Translations under genes and position numbers: made by a program | Notes under the pieces: model-generated | Seen by the model: the letters and a program-made list of their open reading frames with translations, nothing else | Told to the model about the DNA's origin: nothing | Databases searched by the model: none | Shown here: one piece after another, positions 36,517 through 48,345 of the stretch | Position numbering within the stretch: the stretch's first letter is position 1 | How the letters are laid out: every line of letters begins with the position of its first letter | NCBI GenBank assembly: GCA_026686845.1 | Contig: JAIVEN010000006.1 | Coordinates: 32,906,501 to 32,970,500, forward strand | Length of the DNA: 64,000 bases | Direction: 5' to 3' | DNA from: Adenanthera pavonina | Taxonomy: Eukaryota > Streptophyta > Magnoliopsida > Fabales > Fabaceae

Positions 36517-37047
36517 TCATATGATCTTTTGTTGAAAGTAACGAGAGGTTGCCACGTGATCACGACCTCTCACCATAATTGTCGTCACGAGGTCAAACAA
36601 CTTTCTCATGGTATTGTTATTGTCCCTTTGCTTTTTGATATCATGACGACGAAAAATTACTATTGCCTTTTTTTTAAAGGACCGAAGGTTTTCAATCTTG
36701 CTTTGAATAGACCAAAAAATATTCCTAACTATTTTCTTTTCAGGAACCAGATGACTTCTGAAAATTATAACATAATTTAGAATCATTATTATCATTGTTA
36801 TTGTTTACTTTCTTATCACCTTCTTCCTGACTCTCAAAGTTATAATCCATTTGAAAAACAAACCACTAATAAAGTTGTTCATGCTAACTCAACTCAAGCA
36901 TTAATGTACATATGGATATAACTTATTACAGAATAATACTTAAAGGCTTTTGAACTAAATTAGACATGTTATATGAAATTTGAAGCAAATTAAAATCCTT
37001 TTTTCTTATAAATACTATAATTTTGTAAGTATTTTAGTAGTGATATA
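35847..37047. other. upstream region of ANGUSTIFOLIA, with an ATT microsatellite
   Basis: Mostly AT-rich with a GC-richer patch at 36060-36310. An ATT run fills 36478-36516. Open frames at 36367-36780 cross this run and are not credible genes. No other gene seen. Confidence 0.45.
36478..36516. repeat. (ATT)n microsatellite
   Basis: About thirteen uninterrupted ATT units. Confidence 0.95.
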
Positions 37048-37193
37048 CTCCCTTCCTTTTTTATTTTTTATTTTTGATAAATTTTTTATTTTTATTTATT
37101 AATCATTTTCAAATTTCATAATAATATTAATTATGATTTCTTCAATTATACCATTTTTTTTAAACCGGGAAATTATACCAGAGGAAACGGAGG
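37048..37193. mobile_element. short MITE in the ANGUSTIFOLIA promoter or leader
   Basis: The left end CTCCCTTCCTTTTTTATTTT pairs loosely with the reverse complement of the right end, CCTCCGTTTCCTCTGGTATA. TA flanks both sides (37046-37047 and 37194-37195). At 146 bp it is short for its family. It ends 270 bp before the AN start codon. Confidence 0.5.
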
Positions 37194-37229
37194 TAGTTTA
37201 CAGTAGATGTAAATAATATTCTGTTTTCG

Positions 37230-37463
37230 GTGATGGTCATTCAGTGTAATTTTCACGGAAAAAATATTCAAGCATTTGAACATACGCAATACTTTGACCC
37301 CAGAGATGCTCAAAATTACATCAAGAACCACACTAACTCGCTTCCCCAACGGTGGGATCCTTCATGTCCCAGGAGAGAGATCCCACTGAACTGGAAGGCT
37401 AAGTCGACGGCGCTTGCTGCTTCTCCCACCGTAACCAACGGTAGTCTCAGATCCTCCGCGCCA
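37230..37463 (+). promoter_or_regulatory. AN 5' leader with an in-frame open extension
   Basis: From an ATG at 37230 the frame stays open for 78 codons into the AN start at 37464. The encoded stretch has no resemblance to the AN N-terminus I know. It is probably untranslated leader (AN leaders are long), but an N-terminally extended form cannot be excluded from sequence alone. No TATA box was assigned. Confidence 0.45.
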
Positions 37464-40400
37464 ATGTCCCACCTTAAAAGCCATACGCCTCCCCCTCTTG
37501 TGGTCACCCTCAACTGCATCGAAGATTGCGCCTTGGAGCAGGATTCCCTTGCCGGCGTCGCCACAGTCGAGCACGTCCCCGTCAGCCGATTAGCCGAGGG
37601 CAAGATCGAGTCGGCTTCCGCCGTCCTTCTCCATTCCCTCGCCTACCTCCCCCGTGCCGCCCAGCGCCGGCTCCGTTCCTACCAGCTCATCCTCTGCCTT
37701 GGATCTGCGGACCGCTCTGTCGATTCCGCCCTAGCCAATGACCTTGGGCTTCGCCTCATCCACGTCGACACTTGCCGCGCCGAGGAGGTCGCTGACACCG
37801 TCATGGCGCTGTTCCTTGGCTTGCTGCGCCGCACTCACCTCCTCTCGCGCCACGCCCTCTCGGCTTCGGGATGGCTCGGCTCTGTGCAGCCCCTGTGCCT
37901 GGGAATGAGGCGATGCCGAGGGCTGGTTTTAGGGATCGTGGGTAGATCTGCTTCTGCTCGTGCTTTGGCCACTCGCAGCCTGGCCTTCAAAATGAGCGTG
38001 CTTTATTTCGATGTTCAGCAGGTATCTTCTTCTTCTTTGATTACTCCCGCTCTATGAATTTGTATTGCCATGAATGATCAGCTGAATATTTTGATTTGTT
38101 TTGATCTACCTCGATGACGATAGTGTCCTCATTCCTAACGAGAAGATCAAATGGAGCTAGACAGCTAGTATTTTCTAATTCATGTTTCATGATTCGCTTG
38201 ATTATGATGGGACTTAGTGAGATACTCCGTTCTAATATGGTTTTTTTCCCCTTTGCTTTTTTTCTTTGTTGCGTAGCTGCATGTACTCTGAAATGTGTGT
38301 TCAGAACTAGTTTTCATATTACTTTAAGCATTGCCAACTTTGTCTTAACTTTGAAATGTGGAGATTTAATTTTCAAGCGATTGGAAGCCACATATAGGAT
38401 ATTTGGACGAATGGTATTGGAAAAATGTAAGATTTTATGTATTTGATATTTCGTAACCAACTTAGGAATATTGATTTTTGAATTAAACTTCATACTCAAT
38501 ATTCTTACAAAATATTTTTCCAATTACTTTGAAATTCATGATTTACCAAACAAATGGCATCTTAAGGATTTTGTTGCCTAACATACACGTGCATACGTAC
38601 ACAAGTTCATACACAAACAGCCAACATTTAATGATTGCTCATACGGTGATGACTTTTATTAATTGATGACTTTTCATGGGACGGCGTATGCCTTTTGCTA
38701 TTCTGTCTTCGAATTGATATATATTTGTGTTTTATAGAATTGCTTTTAGAAATAACATATCTTGGTTCCAGCTTTTGTAAATGATCAAGTGATTGGAGTT
38801 TCTCAATCTCTCCAGTCTTCAACTTTTAAACCTTGCGCTTGCAGGACAGAGGAAAAGTTGGTTGGTCTTCAATAGATTTCCCTCCTGCAGCACGAAGAAT
38901 GGAAACTCTTAATGATTTACTTGCTGCAAGTGACCTTATATCACTTCACTGTGCTCTAACAAATGAAACAATTCAAATTATCAATGCTGAATGTCTACAA
39001 CATTTAAAGCCTGGTATATATGGGAATATATTTAAGAGATTTTCCGTTGCATATATCATTTATCATGGTCTATATTCTCTGAATGGATGGGTAATTTTTA
39101 TAATGTTTTCACAGGAGCTTTTCTTGTGAATACCGGTAGTAGTCAGCTATTGGATGATTGTGCTGTGAAGCAACTTTTGATTGATGGAACCTTAGCTGGA
39201 TGTGCTTTGGATGGTGCAGAAGGACCCCAATGGATGGAAGCATGGGTATGGCTGCTGTAGGTTTTGAATTCTTTAATTTGTAAGGTTTGATACAGGCATC
39301 CATAAATATATAAACTGCTGATTGAAATATGTTCCAATCTGATAAATCGGGGAATTTTGTTTGATATTTCGCTTTTTTTGGTTATCTATGATCTCTCAAG
39401 CCTTGCCATGATAACCAGCTTCGTGCCTGCTGTGGGTGCAGAGATGCTTTAAGAATTAAGATTCATCACTTAAAATTGGCAGCCTTATTGAACAAAATAA
39501 CCCCTCTATACAAAAAGGGAAAATTAATGGCAAAAATGATCAAAGTGGACAGGTAGGATTGGGTGATAATCCAAAAGCAATATCTTCAAATTGAGTTTGT
39601 GATTTGATTTTTGCTAAACTCAGTGAGAAGAGAGTGGGCGAAATTATGTTGATATAGGCATGCTTAAAGTTCATCAACACACACACACACATCCAAACAT
39701 ACTCACATAAACAATGATGTATATTAGAGTCTGTTATAACGGTAAGAATTCAATAAATGTATGATTTTGACGTACTTCACCTTCTGTCTGCTTCAGGTAA
39801 AAGAGATGCCTAATGTTTTGATACTTCCACGAAGTGCAGATTACAGTGAAGAAGTTTGGATGGAGATAAGGGAGAAAGCTATATCTATATTGCAGACATA
39901 TTTCTTTGATGGGATTATTCCAAGAGATGCCATATCTGATGAGGAAGTAGAGAGTGAAGTAGGTGATGAAAATGAACAATCTGATCAACATGACAAAGAA
40001 AATGCTCGGCAGATATGTGTTAGGGAGACAACAGGTGATGTTCACTTAAGCCCTGAAAGCTCCCTTAAGAAAGAGGTCAATTATGTTAAAGAGTCTTCTG
40101 CCCAGCATCAGATTTCTGGTTTGACTCAGAGCAGCACAGCTCGGTCTGAAGGAAGACGTAGTAGGTCAGGTAAAAAGGCCAAGAAGAGGCATACACGCCA
40201 GAAGGCCCAACAAAAGTCAGAAGATCCTTCTGCGTTGGAGAAAGAAAGTACATCTCACAGAGAAGGGGATACTGCAATGAGTGGTACTGATCAAGCCTTG
40301 AGCTCCAGCTCTCGGTGTCCTTCTCCTGAAGGCTCAAGAAGTAGAAAAACTCCATTAGAATCTAAGCAAGAATCAACTAGCAACCAACTACAGAAGTCTG

Positions 40401-41863
40401 GCATGAGGTTTAGTGGAAAGTGTAGTGAAGTTCTGAGAGATGGATATATTATAGCACTATATGCAAAAGACCGTCCTGCCCTCCATGTGTCAAGGCAAAG
40501 AGTGAAAGGGGGAGGTTGGTTTTTAGATTCCATGTCAAATGTGTCAAAGAGAGACCCTGCTGCACAGTTCCTCATTATTTTCAGAAGCAAGGTTTGGTTC
40601 AATGGAACTTAGTTCTTAATATGGACCTTACATTTCACCATATGCCCTAAAAAAACAATTTAAAGTTGTATGAGCTATACCTGATGCCAACTATTTGATA
40701 TTTTGCAAATCAATGCTTTTGCTTCAGGACACAATTGGCTTGCGATCTCTTGCTTCTGGTGGAAAGTTGCTGCAGGTAATTACGATATGTCAAAAAGTTT
40801 CCCAATTTGATAAAGTACTCTCTCTAAATTGTTAATTGAAGATTCTTTTACTTGCTCAACTGCTTGTGTTAATAGTAGTTTATTCTGGATGAGAGCTGTA
40901 ACTATGCTGTGGATATATTGGTTAGAATACTTTCCTGATTCAATTGTTGCATTTGATTTTGCAGATAAATAGAAGAATGGAATTTGTATTTGCTAGTCAT
41001 AGTTTTGATGTTTGGGAGAACTGGACGTTGGAAGGTTCCTTGGAGGAATGTAGGCTAGTTAACTGTAGAAATTCATCGGTGAGTACTCTGTTTTTCTTAA
41101 ATAAATCTGTTGCACATCCCATATGACAAGTATAAGCAATTGGATTTGAATGTTTCCCTACCAATATAAGTATTCTAGTTGTGAGATATCTTAACTGGCT
41201 ACGTGTGTTGAGGATTTTTTTTCTGGAATTGAGGGTTTTTTTTTTCAATATTTTTTTTTTGATGAATTTTTTTACTTCTCCATGGAATATGCAGATTTTG
41301 AGAAAAAGCTTGCAGAAGAATTAATTGAACCTATCAAAAGCTCCTTTTGTTTTCTGACTCGCGTTTTGGTAGTCTTGGTCTTTCTATTGACATGAATAGA
41401 TCATATTCAAGAGTTTTTACGTTGTATACTCTTATTTTTGAGATGTTATGGAATTTGCATATTTCTACACATGATATTGATGAGCTTCGTAAGTTAATTT
41501 CTGTGGAAGTTGGCCCAAAAAAAAATTCTGTGTGGACAGTTCTGTATTGTGTTTATGAGCTGAAGGCGTGCCCTTGGCATGTCATCTATATTACAGTTTA
41601 GTTGGCATTTAAATTATTCAGTTTTGACTGGGGCAGACCACCAATTGCGTTGCTTCATTCTGTAATCAGATTGGAGGGATAGACAAAAGCAGTTTTTTTT
41701 TTGGGCCAAGGTGTGGGATGTCATACCCAAATGTGTGTAAATGAACTCTTTGAGATTGTCTGATTTTTCTTCTTAATGATATGAATTGTAGGCTGTTCTG
41801 GATATACGCATTGAGGTTTTGGCAACTGTGGGCGAAGATGGAGTCACTCGCTGGCTTGACTAG
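37464..41863 (+). CDS. AN: ANGUSTIFOLIA, CtBP/BARS-like regulator of cell shape
   Basis: Seven exons: 37464-38021, 38845-39013, 39115-39245, 39797-40591, 40728-40775, 40965-41078, 41792-41863. All introns are GT-AG and every junction keeps frame, giving 628 residues, close to Arabidopsis AN (about 636). Residues 16-20 are LNCIE, an LxCxE-type motif. Residues 30-350 form the D-2-hydroxyacid-dehydrogenase-like region, with GIVGRS at 157-162 in place of the classic dinucleotide loop. A basic nuclear-localisation-like segment, RRSRSGKKAKKRHTRQK, starts near 406. The C-terminal region ends VTRWLD-like (GVTRWLD). In Arabidopsis AN controls cortical microtubules, leaf-cell width and trichome branching, and acts at trans-Golgi-associated sites and stress granules. 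The start was chosen by family (MSHLKSH...VVTLNCIEDC). The frame is open upstream to an ATG at 37230, which remains an alternative. Confidence 0.96.
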
Positions 41864-42180
41864 CCTAATACGAGCGTTTGTTCTATAGTGTGTACTTATT
41901 CAGAATGAGAAGCTTGTAAATCATTCCTGTCCGGCAACTAACATTTTGTTAAATGTTTTTTTTACGGAAGAATGATTGTATTTCATAGTGTAGAGTGGGA
42001 TGTTGTTTGTTTCCACAAACAGATGGTCTTTCCTTTTTTTTGAGGAAATTAATGATATTTCATTTGCGTGATTCTAGGACGCAAAAGAACCATCACTATA
42101 GAAGTCCTGTTTCCTCGAGGAAGATATGCTTTGTTAATACATATTTCTTCTAGTTACGTTTTAGAGGATTTGAATTCCTG
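41864..42180 (+). other. AN 3' untranslated region and flank
   Basis: Moderate base composition continues about 200 bp past the stop, with a TTGTTAAATG and TTTCATAG context but no clear AATAAA. No other gene seen. Confidence 0.5.
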
Positions 42181-42860
42181 ATAACTATCTATACCTTATT
42201 TAATCCTTATTACTTTTGAGTTCAATGTTGCGGATATTGAATTGAATAAAGATAGTAATTTAAGGTTCAATGGTTTAATTATGATCTAATTGGGGTCGGA
42301 TTGATAATAATTAAAATAATATATTTAAAATAAATAATATAATTTTAAGTAAATTTTATGACTTAATTAAAATTTTAAACTAAATAATACTGGATTATTA
42401 ATATATTATTCATTACAAATAATTTATTAATAAGCTTTATAATTCGATATTTAAATAAAAATAAATTAATTTTAATTCATAATAATATTTTATGTTCAAA
42501 ATAATAAATTAATAATAAATTATTATATTATTTATTATGTAAATATAAAAATTTTAATAATTATATATTATAATAATACTTATACAATATTATAATATAT
42601 AAAGAAAAATATTTTGTACTAAAAATGATGTCATTTTATCTTAAAAACTAAAAAAAATATTATAAATTTTTTTTAAAAAAACATAATATGAAATTGATTT
42701 AGGACCGGTTCTACTGGTTCATGGCCGGTTCCACCGATTTTGAATTCTTTCGGTCCTTTACCTTAACAAAACTAAACTAGATACCAGTTTTCATAGTCAA
42801 ACCGGCCAATCTAATTCTATTCTAAAAACAGTACTTGAGTTAAATTCAAATAACTATCAG
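42181..42860. mobile_element. CCGG-rich repeat, possibly a hAT-like remnant
   Basis: A very AT-rich core (42300-42690) is followed by ACCGGTTCTACTGGTTCATG, GCCGGTTCCACCG and AAACCGGCCAATC. These resemble the right side of the hAT-type element at 31455-32345. The opposite end and flanking duplication were not found. Confidence 0.35.
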
Positions 42861-43284
42861 CCTGATAGGAATTATGTTTTGGACCCCAAAACATGGTTCC
42901 AGCAGAAAGATCTGTTGGACATGGTTCCAATTATACATATTTTCCAACAAGGTGTTGAATGAATGGAAATGCGGCAATGATTTACTGAATTGGAGCATTT
43001 GGCTGCACTTACTTCATCTGCAGTCGAAGCAAGCTATACATTTTTATGATGGGATGTTAGACTCCCCCATGTTCTACTTAATATCAGCACCCACACAATA
43101 GCACGATAATTTTATCTTTAATATATTAATATTTAAAATGAAACCACAAAAACATATCAATATTATGTTCAGTCCAATACAAATATTTTAAGTGGAAAAA
43201 AAATCTGAATTGGATTCACTTGCTCTAGGTCATTGGTGTACCTGTTGGGTCATTCCAAGCTGAACCAGCTTAATTGTAGAGACA
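42861..43284. other. intergenic DNA with an exon-like patch
   Basis: At 42874-43101 a 75-codon open frame (LHLLHLQSKQAIHFYDGMLD) has moderate composition but no recognised family. No splice or promoter context supports a gene. Confidence 0.3.
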
Positions 43285-43293
43285 ATTATTAGT

Positions 43294-44757
43294 GACCAAA
43301 ATATACATAATCTCCCTTAACCTTGAGTCAATTGCATATGACTCCCTTGACCTTTTATAAGTTTAAAATTTAACTCCTTGATGTTTCGAATTTTGACTGT
43401 CAACCCCTACAGTTAGACTTAGAATCCCAGTTAAAGTTAACAGTATATGCCATCTCATACTAACTAAGAACACCTAATATTTGACCTGGAATTTTAAATA
43501 TTTTAATAATTTAATTCTGACACAAAATGATCATGGGCCAGTTGTCATTCTGCCCATAACAATCCCTTCTTCATCATCATCTCCCTCTTGAGTGATGTGT
43601 CATTTCGGTGCTGCTGGACAACACACAGGTGGGCCGGAAAAAGAGAACAAGAATGGAGGATCCCAAAAGGCTATGAAAATCAATTTATAGGTGCAACAGA
43701 GTTTTATGAAAGTAACGTTAAGGACAACAAAATAAAAAAATTAGAATAAGAACAAAACATTTTACAATAAAACGAAGCATATTAAGGTTTGCAGATTTTC
43801 TAAGAAAAGGCACAAAATCAATTCAGATTAATTTATAGATTTGCTAACAAAGAGGATAAAATCAATTCAGATTTGCAGATTTACCCATAATGAAGAATTT
43901 AATACCGGTAAGAAGTTTCTAGAATGGCATACTCCTTTGGTTTTAAATATAAGAGATTTTTAAAGGAGAGGTTTGGTCTAAAATATTAGAGAAAAAATAT
44001 GGATTTCGGTAGTAATAAATGAGGTATTCCAAAAATATCCCTCATCCATTGTGACTTTCAATGAATATTAATTAATTTAGTATAAGAAAAAAGACTATTA
44101 ATTGAGGATAATTTTAAAAAAAAATTATATTTAATTACCAATTAAATAAATTTAACTAATTTTATTGATACGTGTAAAATGGTTCTTTTTCTATTATATT
44201 TGAGATCCAAGGGATTAATTCTTGATATGAAATGTGTCTCTTTTTCTTTTTAGGTTAGGTCGAATAGTCATCCCTTCTGGTACATGGCCAGAAAAAAAAG
44301 TCATCCATCTGGTAGAGGCTTAGAAGGGGGGGTGGGAAGTTTTTTATTCTATGTCAAACTGGTGCTTCTCTTAAGATGATGCAGGTGACTAGCCACTGGG
44401 AAGAAGATGGATGACAATCCTTTATTTAGGAAATCTTCGTTGCATGAAGTAGATCGACAGGAAACGGAGAGATTTCCGGGGGAATCACGAAGTGACCCTC
44501 CATCATTGTAAGATTGAACAAAATTATGAAAATGCTCACAAATCCATGTCAAGTGCCAAGTGGTACGTACGGATTGAAATATACTGTTAACTTTAACATT
44601 GATTTTAATGGTACCTTTTTTTTTTTTTAACCAACCGGTAAGGGGTTGATGATCAAAGTTTAAAACATGAGGGTGTTAATTTTAAGCTTTTAAAGGTCAA
44701 AGAGGCTATATATTTGCAATTGGCTTAAAGTTCAAGGACGTTTTATATACTTCAGCC
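43294..44757. mobile_element. Mutator-like element, 1464 bp, TSD ATTATTAGT
   Basis: Long terminal inverted repeats of roughly 150-200 bp. The left starts GACCAAAATATACATAATCT; the right, reverse complemented, starts GGCTGAAGTATATAAAACGT. Shared phrases follow (CTTGACCTTT, GTCAACCCCTTAC/CTACAG, GTTAAAGTTAACAGTATAT). A perfect 9-bp duplication ATTATTAGT lies at 43285-43293 and 44758-44766, the classic Mutator signature. No transposase. The inside holds GC-richer unique DNA (43540-43660 and 44240-44560) and a nested MITE. Confidence 0.92.
43932..44215. mobile_element. Stowaway-like MITE nested in the Mutator-like element
   Basis: The left end CTCCTTTGGTTTTAAATATA pairs with the reverse complement of the right end, ATCCCTTGGATCTCAAATAT. 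TA flanks both sides (43930-43931 and 44216-44217). Confidence 0.8.
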
Positions 44758-44766
44758 ATTATTAGT

Positions 44767-45243
44767 AGATGAATTTGTTTGGTTATTGGTTAAACTAACT
44801 GGGTCAATTTGAATACAAATATTATTATAAATATGATGCATAAAAGTTCATGTTATTTTTTCTTTGGCAAAAGGATGGAAATTTGAACGAGAGTGAAACT
44901 AATGTATTTGGAGCATGCATATGTTTAGGATCTGAGTACAATAAAACCTCAGTTCAAAGTTTTTTTAGCAAGATTCTTCAATTAAGCCAGCCGGCAGAAC
45001 TTGTTTACATTGAGAATGTCGTAATCATAATCCTCCCCAATGCATCTAAAAATTGATCATTGCTTTCAATAATCACTCTAATCTCCTTTAACAACTTTAC
45101 TTGATATTACTCCTCAAAATCAGATCAATTACTATAACTTTCCCGATGGCCTGAAAGAATATTCAATGGCTTATTTCTAGGCCTGAATAGTATTGATATA
45201 TTTATATATACACGCACACATATCATTTCACCCATCAACTGAT
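44767..45243. other. intergenic DNA
   Basis: An open frame at 44850-45056 has mixed composition but no recognised family and no gene context. Nothing else seen. Confidence 0.35.
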
Positions 45244-45431
45244 GTCATGTTTGGTAGGAAGGAGACATTTTGATGGAAATGAAAAGGGAGAAGAAAATGG
45301 AGAGAAGAATTCCATGAAAATGTTATATTTTATTTATAGAAATTTTGAATTATGTGTACCAAACAAATTTAATAAGAATTTCTCTCTCATTCTCCCTTTC
45401 AAGAAACTCCTTTCATTTGTATCAAACATAA
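45244..45431. mobile_element. short MITE with TATGTTTGRTA ends
   Basis: The left end TCATGTTTGGTAGGAAGGAG pairs with the reverse complement of the right end, TTATGTTTGATACAAATGAA. GGGAG-rich inner parts also pair. The exact duplication is unclear. Confidence 0.5.
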
Positions 45432-45599
45432 CCTGAGTATTAACCTTTCCTTTGGATAGGAAAGAAAATAGGACAGAGAGGAAAACTGATAGAAAAACAC
45501 GAGTGAACCTAGACAACCCATTGACTTGACTCATTCTTTTTTTCTCCTTCAGTTTTTCTCTCCTCCTATTTTCTTTCATACTCAAATGGAACTTGAGAG

Positions 45600-46267
45600 A
45601 CAGGTAAGACAGAAAAGATTATACATAGAGCCTATGGCATAACACTGCCAAGCAAACAACAAACAAGACTTACAAACATACTAAGAGAAGCAATGAATTA
45701 GACGGAAGCCATGAAGCAGGAAAAAAGCTAGAGGGGGTGAGGGTGAAAACATCCAACCCAAAGGATACAACCCATTTATTTGCAGCAGTATAATGCAGTC
45801 CAGTCTGCAGCTTTATAAACATCCCTAGAAACTGGAGAGAGAAACATTGCTCAACGACATGCTCAATCTGTGTACATCTTCCAATATCACTGAATAACTA
45901 AACTACTCACTCACAACCTGTTACATCAATATTTCCGCATGTGCAAGTGTTCAAAATGTACTGCACAATCGGTTTCCAGAAGTGCATGTTCAGTAGCAAA
46001 AGAAAGCCCTCCTCGAATATTCTCTATCTTTCCCTGGTGCGTGCATTTTCATTCTCATAGATAAAACTAAAGTTTGTTTGTTTCTTCCACAAACCTAGTC
46101 CTAGAAGTCTTCCTCATGGAGAAGCTCACTCTCAAATTTGACACCCACTTAATTATCTTTCAACTGAAAGCTAGCTTTTGGCTTTTGCGCCATGCCTAAC
46201 CTTCCCTGTTGGTGTCTTCGTCATTATTGAAAAGTAAGAAACCTTTGCTATGTGATTAACCATATCT
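45600..46267 (-). pseudogene. gene-like terminal region on the minus strand, truncated by a CACTA end
   Basis: This stretch has balanced composition, unlike its surroundings. On the minus strand an open segment reads HIAKVSYFSIMTKTPTGKVR and ends HGAKAKS before TAG (46256-46175). It is followed by about 570 bp of 3'-untranslated-like sequence. The only in-frame ATG, near 46266, sits beside a CACTA end at 46268, so upstream exons, if any, are not adjacent. It may be the last exon of a broken gene or a small unrecognised peptide gene. I know no family for it. Confidence 0.35.
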
Positions 46268-46436
46268 CACTACTACAGAAATTATTTTTAGGTATGCTTA
46301 TTTTCTGCCTTTGGGTATGCTTTTGAAGTGTACCCTATGTTACCGCTCCAAAAACCTTTAGGTACCTTTTCTAAAAGCGTACCAAAATTATATTATTTGG
46401 GTATACTTAAGAAGAAGCATATCTGAAGGCCTTAAT
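46268..46436. mobile_element. isolated CACTA terminus of the GGTATGC family
   Basis: CACTACTACAGAAATTATTT, TAGGTATGCTTATTTT and TTTGGGTATGCTTTTGAAG follow the reverse complement of the right end of the element at 58067-61704 closely for about 100 bp. The match fades after about 46436 and no partner end was found nearby. It is a truncated element or a breakpoint remnant. Confidence 0.8.
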
Positions 46437-48152
46437 TTTTTCAAAAATATATATATATATATAATTTTCATTTGTTTTGCACCCCGACTATAGGTTTTTG
46501 GCCAAAAAAGAAATTTTATTAGTATTAAAAAATGTTTATACATTTAAACAAGAAAATAAATACCCTATCATACAACTTACGAAAGAATAAAATAAAATGC
46601 ACAAATCACCTAGCATACAACCTATAACAAAAAAATCAACAAGAACGCAGCAAAACCAATCGGCCAACATCATTTCTAGCACAAACCTCTTCATCCTCGT
46701 GATGCCTCACAATTAACGACTATTCCTCCGCTATTCTTATATAAATCAGATTAATCCAGCATTTTACAAAAAATTCACACAATTAATTCAATTAAAAAAT
46801 GTCATATATACATCTTAGAACTAGTAGGCAGGCCTCAACAAATATGGCACAATTATTGAAATGAGCAAAGCCAAAATTAAGTTTAAAATAGAACCACCAA
46901 TATACATTCTCATATTCAGGCAATTGTTTAATATTCCCTACAATTCCAAAGAAACTGGCCAAAATTCAGCTGAATTTAGATTAAGCAATAAAACAGTCCA
47001 CTTATTAATACAAGTAGAATACCCACTAGTTCTAGATATTCTTTAGCCAAAAAAATTGAATAGAGATTTTTTTCAAGGAATATGTTTTAATTGACTGTAT
47101 CGTCAGCTTGAAACTAGCACAATAGTTTAATAATACTAGTAGAATGCTCTTAATTTACAGCTTGACTATGTAAATTTGATCCCTTCCAGAGTATACAGAC
47201 TTGAAAATCTAGGTAAAAAGCAATTCTCCAAAAACAAAACACAAACGAATGTACACATGATTTTAGATGGGGTTCCAAAATTAAGTGAAGCCAAAATTTT
47301 AATTGAATACTTTGGCTTGAGTAGGAATCAGAAGGAAAAGCAGAGCCAACAAGATGAATAATGATGTGCTGATAAGATAGTAATATACAATGGTAGCCTA
47401 TTTTGCTGGGGTGTTAGACTAACCTATGTTCCCCTTGAGTCTGGACAGCATCTAAATAGTAATATCTTCTACTTACATAAAATTTAGAACAACAATGTCT
47501 CAATCTTGAACTAGTTTTATGATGTTGTAGTTAAAATCACATGAATAACTACAGGTTTCCCCTGAAGCAAAAGGATGTGTGCTAGCAACAAAAGCGATAT
47601 AACAAACTTTATGACTATAGGTTAAAATTTTTAGTAAATATATATTAACTGGAAAGATCATATGGCATGGCCTGCATGCCAATGAAGCCACTAAAGTTAC
47701 ACCTGTAGAGTGCACTTGCAAAGAGACACAACTTAAATGGAAGCTTTCAGTCATCAAAGATAAAGATCTTATTCACTAGTAAATAGCCATTCATACAGAA
47801 GATTTCGACAAATATAAAGACAGAAGGGAGGCACCAACCAGTACGCCGTAGAAGTAAACTTCAAATGCCCCAGAAATCTATCTTCTGAAATCTATCTTCA
47901 TCCATTTCACATCTTTAATTAATTGACATTCATCGTAGACATGGACATTGGATGAAAATCCTCCATGCCATAATCTTTCCCATCTTGCAATCATGGCCTA
48001 TCAAACCACAATCATGCCAGGAACTAAAAGCTATATCGTAGATCAACCGGGATTCCATTCTATGCCTTACAAACATATAGACCGAACCCGGGAGTCGTCC
48101 TTCCACTGCATCCTCAAAATGACTCATCTAATTTAAAAACAAATAGGCCGCT
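46437..48152. other. intergenic DNA, no gene called
   Basis: Mixed composition. Open frames at 46861-47046, 47176-47361, 47500-47757 and 47930-48136 (both strands) show no family features. The stretch 47880-48130 is less AT-rich. A TA run lies at 46447-46463. Confidence 0.35.
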
Positions 48153-48224
48153 TGCGTTTGCCGGGAGTCGAACCCGGGTCTATTGCTTGGAAGGCAATTA
48201 TCCTAACCGTTGGACTACAAACGC
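48153..48224 (-). tRNA. tRNA-Gly, anticodon TCC
   Basis: On the minus strand a 72-nt cloverleaf starts GCGTTTG and ends CAAACGC plus discriminator A. The D arm is TAGTCCAACGGTTAGGATA. The anticodon loop CTTCCAA gives TCC. The T arm is CCGGGTTCGACTCCCGG. There is no intron and CCA is not encoded, as in nuclear genes. It contains its own A and B box promoters. A run of five T on the minus strand about 15-20 bases downstream (48135-48139) is a likely RNA polymerase III terminator. Confidence 0.97.
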
Positions 48225-48345
48225 AGCTGTTGATAACATTTTCTTGTGCTAAATTCTATTAATTGTATAAAGAAATACTGGTGTTAAATCCTTGTAAATA
48301 TTTTTCAATTTTCATCGCATCCTTTCTTATTTTAACAACGACAAG
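48225..48345. other. tRNA 5' flank
   Basis: AT-rich; nothing else seen. Confidence 0.4.

Noticed and set aside
36367..36795. Frames with a poly-Ile run on either strand
   Set aside because: Produced by the ATT microsatellite at 36478-36516; no protein features outside it.
37316..37741. Frames overlapping AN exon 1 in other phases
   Set aside because: Shadows of a GC-rich coding exon whose own frame encodes a clear AN protein.
48070..48100. ACCCGGGAGTCG next to the tRNA, similar to a T arm
   Set aside because: Too short, with no acceptor or anticodon arm around it; not a second tRNA.
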